Below the pieces are notes generated by a model, which was not told where the DNA came from, ran no database searches, and was given only the letters and a program-made list of their open reading frames with translations. A DNA stretch of 6,441 nt from Candidatus Iainarchaeum sp. (GTDB taxonomy: Archaea; Iainarchaeota; Iainarchaeia; Iainarchaeales; Iainarchaeaceae), in assembly GCA_013331625.1 (NCBI GenBank), contig DUGC01000070.1:794-7234 (forward strand). Reading direction: 5' to 3'. Each line of letters begins with the position of its first letter. Within the stretch, counting starts at the first letter, position 1. Below are positions 4,797 through 6,441 of this stretch, one piece after another. Made by a program: the position numbers and the translations under genes.

Positions 4797-4835
4797 ATTG
4801 CCCCATGCCCCAAAAATCCGGGGAAAACGGGCAAT
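4797..4835. repeat. Nested hairpin upstream of tRNA-His
   Basis: ATTGCCC (4797-4803) pairs with GGGCAAT (4829-4835). Inside, CCCC (4808-4811) pairs with GGGG (4820-4823) around an 8-nt loop. An alternative pairing of the C-rich part with the G-rich GGGGGTGGG at 4841-4849 is possible. No U-tract follows, and function is unknown. Confidence 0.4.
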
Positions 4836-4875
4836 TATATGGGGGTGGGCAGCATTAATAAGTTGAGTTAAAAAA
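4833..4875 (+). promoter_or_regulatory. Candidate promoter region for tRNA-His/hisS
   Basis: Two TATA-like boxes precede the tRNA. AATTATAT (4833-4840) would start RNA near 4862 and give a leader of about 45 nt. The weaker TTAAAAAA (4868-4875) would start it near 4898, about 10 nt before the tRNA. The sequence alone does not decide between them. Confidence 0.4.
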
Positions 4876-4906
4876 AAGGCAAATAATGGAAAGGCATGAA
4901 AAAAAT

Positions 4907-4981
4907 GGTGACCGTCGTCTAGCTTGGTTAAGACTCAGGCCTGTGGAGCCTGTAACCTGGGTTCAAATCCCAGCGGTCACC
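4907..4981 (+). tRNA. tRNA-His (anticodon GTG)
   Basis: A complete cloverleaf folds. The acceptor is GTGACCG (4908-4914) with CGGTCAC (4974-4980). It is extended by the histidine-specific pair G-1 (4907) with C73 (4981), both encoded. The D stem is GTCT/AGAC. The anticodon stem CAGGC/GCCTG (4936-4940, 4948-4952) carries the loop CTGTGGA, with anticodon GTG at 4943-4945. The T arm is CTGGG-TTCAAAT-CCCAG. Position 33 is the normal U. The encoded G-1 means no separate guanylyltransferase step is needed if processing leaves it in place. It stands 44 nt before the hisS start and reads in the same direction. Confidence 0.96.
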
Positions 4982-5025
4982 CTTCAAATTTACAAAAACG
5001 AGGAATGAAAAAAAGAGTTGGAAAA

Positions 5026-6285
5026 ATGGCTTACCAGAACGTGAAAGGGATGCGGGATTTCCTGCCCGCGCAGGCAAAGAAAAAACAGTTCATCGAGGAC
5101 CTTTGCAGGGCGATTTTTGAAAAATACGGCTATGAGCCGCTGCAAACGCCCGTGGTTGAGGACTTTGCGCTGCTAGCGGCAAAGGGATCGGGCGGCGAAG
5201 CCATTAAGGGCGAGATTTATTATTTCAAGGACAAGGGGGAGCGGGAAATAGGCCTGCGCTATGACCTCACTGTGCCGCTTGGAAGGGTGGCTGCATCAAA
5301 CCCGATGCTCCAAAAGCCGTTCCGCAGATATTGCATTAGCACTGTTTACCGCTATGACAGGCCGCAGGCAAAACGCTACCGCGAATTCACGCAGGCTGAT
5401 ATCGACATTGTCGGCGCTAAATATGTTCTCGCGGATTTTGAAATCATACAAGTGGCTGTGGAGGTGATGCGCGGCCTCGGTTTCGAGTTCTCGGTTAAGG
5501 TGAACAGTAGGAAGGTTTTCGAGGAGCTCGCACTCAAAATGGGCGTCAGGAAGGAACAGGTTAGGGACGCTTTCAGGAGCCTGGACAAGCTGGGCAAAAT
5601 CGGGGCGAAAGAAGTGGGAAAGGAACTCAAGCAAAAGGGGATTGACACGAGAATTTTAAGGCAGATAGAGGCGAACTCCTTCGCACAGGTTAAAGATTAT
5701 TTGAAAGGAAGCGAGTCACTGAAAGAGCTTGAGGAACTCCTCGAGCTTTCAGGGGAAAGCGGTTACACGGAGGTTGAGTTTGATTTAAGCCTCACGCGCG
5801 GCCTCGAGTACTACACCGGAATGGTGATGGAGGTTTCCATCAAGGGCGGACCGAGCGTAGCGGGAGGAGGCAGGTATGACAACCTCATCTCGCTTTATGG
5901 GGGCCAGGAAAACCCGGCCGTTGGCTTCAGCTTCGGAGTTGACAGGCTGTATGATTACCTCGAAGACACCCTCGTTATTGGGCCGAACGCAGACATCTTC
6001 ATCATAATCCTCTCTGGAGAAGCCAACATTCCGGGGGTGAAACTCGCTTCTGCCCTCAGAAAAACCGGTTTGGGGGTGGAAGTTGACCTGATGCAGAGGA
6101 ACCTCAAGAAGAACTTCGAGTACCTAGAGAAAAGGGGCATTGCCTTCCTCATTGTCCTGGGCGAGAACGAGGTGAAGGCAAAGAAATTCAAGTTAAAGGA
6201 AATGGCCACGAGGAAGGAAACCGAATTCGGATTTGGGGATGCCCCTCAAATAAGCGGGCTGGTTAAGAAGGGCGGCCGGGCTTGA
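5026..6285 (+). CDS. hisS: Histidyl-tRNA synthetase
   Basis: The 419-residue product is a class II aminoacyl-tRNA synthetase that charges tRNA-His with histidine in the cytoplasm, normally as a homodimer. KGMRDFLPAQA (7-17) is the conserved start of HisRS. RYDLTVPLGR (78-87) lies in the catalytic core. Motif 2 is YRYDRPQAKRYREFTQADID (108-127). The HisRS-specific histidine-A loop reads TRGLEYYTG (257-265; Glu replaces the usual Asp of RGLDYYTG), and GGGRYD (280-285) is also typical. Motif 3 is AVGFSFGVDRL (298-308) with R307. From about 320 to the end is the anticodon-binding domain (ADIFIII, later LIVLGENE). Length is normal for the family. ATG at 5026 gives the usual short N-terminus; ATG at 5005 (7 residues longer) is possible, but GAGG there sits only 1 nt away. 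No strong promoter lies between tRNA-His and this gene, so co-transcription is likely. Confidence 0.97.
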   Translation: MAYQNVKGMRDFLPAQAKKKQFIEDLCRAIFEKYGYEPLQTPVVEDFALLAAKGSGGEAIKGEIYYFKDKGEREIGLRYDLTVPLGRVAASNPMLQKPFRRYCISTVYRYDRPQAKRYREFTQADIDIVGAKYVLADFEIIQVAVEVMRGLGFEFSVKVNSRKVFEELALKMGVRKEQVRDAFRSLDKLGKIGAKEVGKELKQKGIDTRILRQIEANSFAQVKDYLKGSESLKELEELLELSGESGYTEVEFDLSLTRGLEYYTGMVMEVSIKGGPSVAGGGRYDNLISLYGGQENPAVGFSFGVDRLYDYLEDTLVIGPNADIFIIILSGEANIPGVKLASALRKTGLGVEVDLMQRNLKKNFEYLEKRGIAFLIVLGENEVKAKKFKLKEMATRKETEFGFGDAPQISGLVKKGGRA

Positions 6286-6286
6286 A

Positions 6287-6294
6287 TTTTTAAT
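6287..6294 (+). promoter_or_regulatory. TATA-like box for tRNA-Thr, overlapping the hisS 3' end
   Basis: TTTTTAAT begins 2 nt after the hisS stop. It is centred about 26 nt before 6317, which would start RNA some 5 nt upstream of the tRNA at 6322. The same T-rich stretch, continuing to TTGTTTTC by 6301, may also end the hisS transcript. Confidence 0.5.
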
Positions 6295-6321
6295 TGTTTT
6301 CAGAGTCAATTTCTTGGTTGT

Positions 6322-6393
6322 GCCGGTGTAGCATAGTGGTGGTGCAGTTCATTGGTAATGAACAGGTCGGGAGTTCAAATCTCCCCACCGGCT
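6322..6393 (+). tRNA. tRNA-Thr (anticodon GGT)
   Basis: The acceptor is GCCGGTG (6322-6328) with CACCGGC (6386-6392). The discriminator is T6393, the usual base in archaeal Thr tRNAs. The D stem is GCA/TGC. The anticodon stem GTTCA/TGAAC (6347-6351, 6359-6363) carries the loop TTGGTAA, with anticodon GGT at 6354-6356 (ACC/ACU). The variable loop is AGGTC and the T arm GGGAG-TTCAAAT-CTCCC. Position 33 is the normal U. Position 21 appears to be G rather than the common A. No intron; CCA is not encoded. Confidence 0.95.
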
Positions 6394-6404
6394 TTTTATA
6401 TTTA
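6393..6404 (+). terminator. U-rich terminator of tRNA-Thr
   Basis: TTTTTATATTTA directly follows the acceptor stem. A U-run right after the mature 3' end is the normal archaeal tRNA termination arrangement. Confidence 0.55.
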
Positions 6405-6405
6405 T

Positions 6406-6424
6406 GTCCTGCCGCAGGCAGGAC
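6406..6424. repeat. Perfect 8-bp hairpin, GTCCTGCC-GCA-GGCAGGAC
   Basis: GTCCTGCC (6406-6413) and GGCAGGAC (6417-6424) are perfect inverted repeats around GCA. It follows the tRNA-Thr U-tract in intergenic DNA near the window end. The core (CCTGC, a short loop, GCAGG) recurs at 1838-1850 in another intergenic gap. Such compact palindromes are often dispersed intergenic repeats, but only two related copies are visible here. Confidence 0.5.
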
Positions 6425-6441
6425 GGCCGTATGCTCCCCCA

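Noticed and set aside
4924..5025. Extended N-terminus of hisS starting inside tRNA-His
   Set aside because: The first codons are tRNA sequence. HisRS proteins normally begin a few residues before the K-G-x-R-D-F motif, which fits ATG at 5026.

Overview
The window looks archaeal and probably comes from a small-genome DPANN-type archaeon; that phylum-level guess is an inference. Five protein genes have an A/T-rich TATA-like box centred about 24-30 nt before the start codon, and mostly lack a Shine-Dalgarno sequence. This is the archaeal leaderless-transcript layout. Four tRNA genes fold cleanly. The His tRNA carries an encoded G-1:C73 pair, and the Thr tRNA has a U discriminator base, as is usual in archaea. 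No insertion sequence, CRISPR array or rRNA was seen.

Layout. 1-177 is the 3' end of a gene resembling archaeal (type II) methionine aminopeptidase. Two minus-strand paralogues of unrecognised function follow (181-975 and 1017-1802), each with its own TATA box. Next is a tRNA-Arg(GCG)/tRNA-Leu(TAG) pair only 4 nt apart, both with C instead of U at position 33. A minus-strand gene (2104-2838) encodes a protein with a 21-residue tandem repeat and a C-terminal segment resembling sigma-70 region 4. The stretch 2839-3378 holds that gene's promoter, a short palindrome and a frameshifted remnant of what looks like a DUF1294-type membrane protein. msrB (methionine-R-sulfoxide reductase, 3379-3795) converges on a GTG-started glycosyltransferase-like gene (3835-4482, minus).

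The stretch 4483-4906 has no convincing gene. It holds an orphan TATA box exactly spaced to a 10-codon ORF, a T-rich tract and a nested hairpin. tRNA-His(GTG) lies 44 nt upstream of hisS, so the synthetase and its own substrate tRNA are probably co-transcribed. tRNA-Thr(GGT) follows with its own promoter, then a perfect 8-bp hairpin at the window edge.

Functionally the window is mostly translation and protein maintenance: tRNAs, HisRS, N-terminal methionine removal and methionine sulfoxide repair. The candidates for something undescribed are the two basic paralogues with internal duplication, the sigma-region-4-like protein, the C33 tRNA pair, and an 11-bp inverted repeat that can unfold the 3' half of tRNA-Leu.
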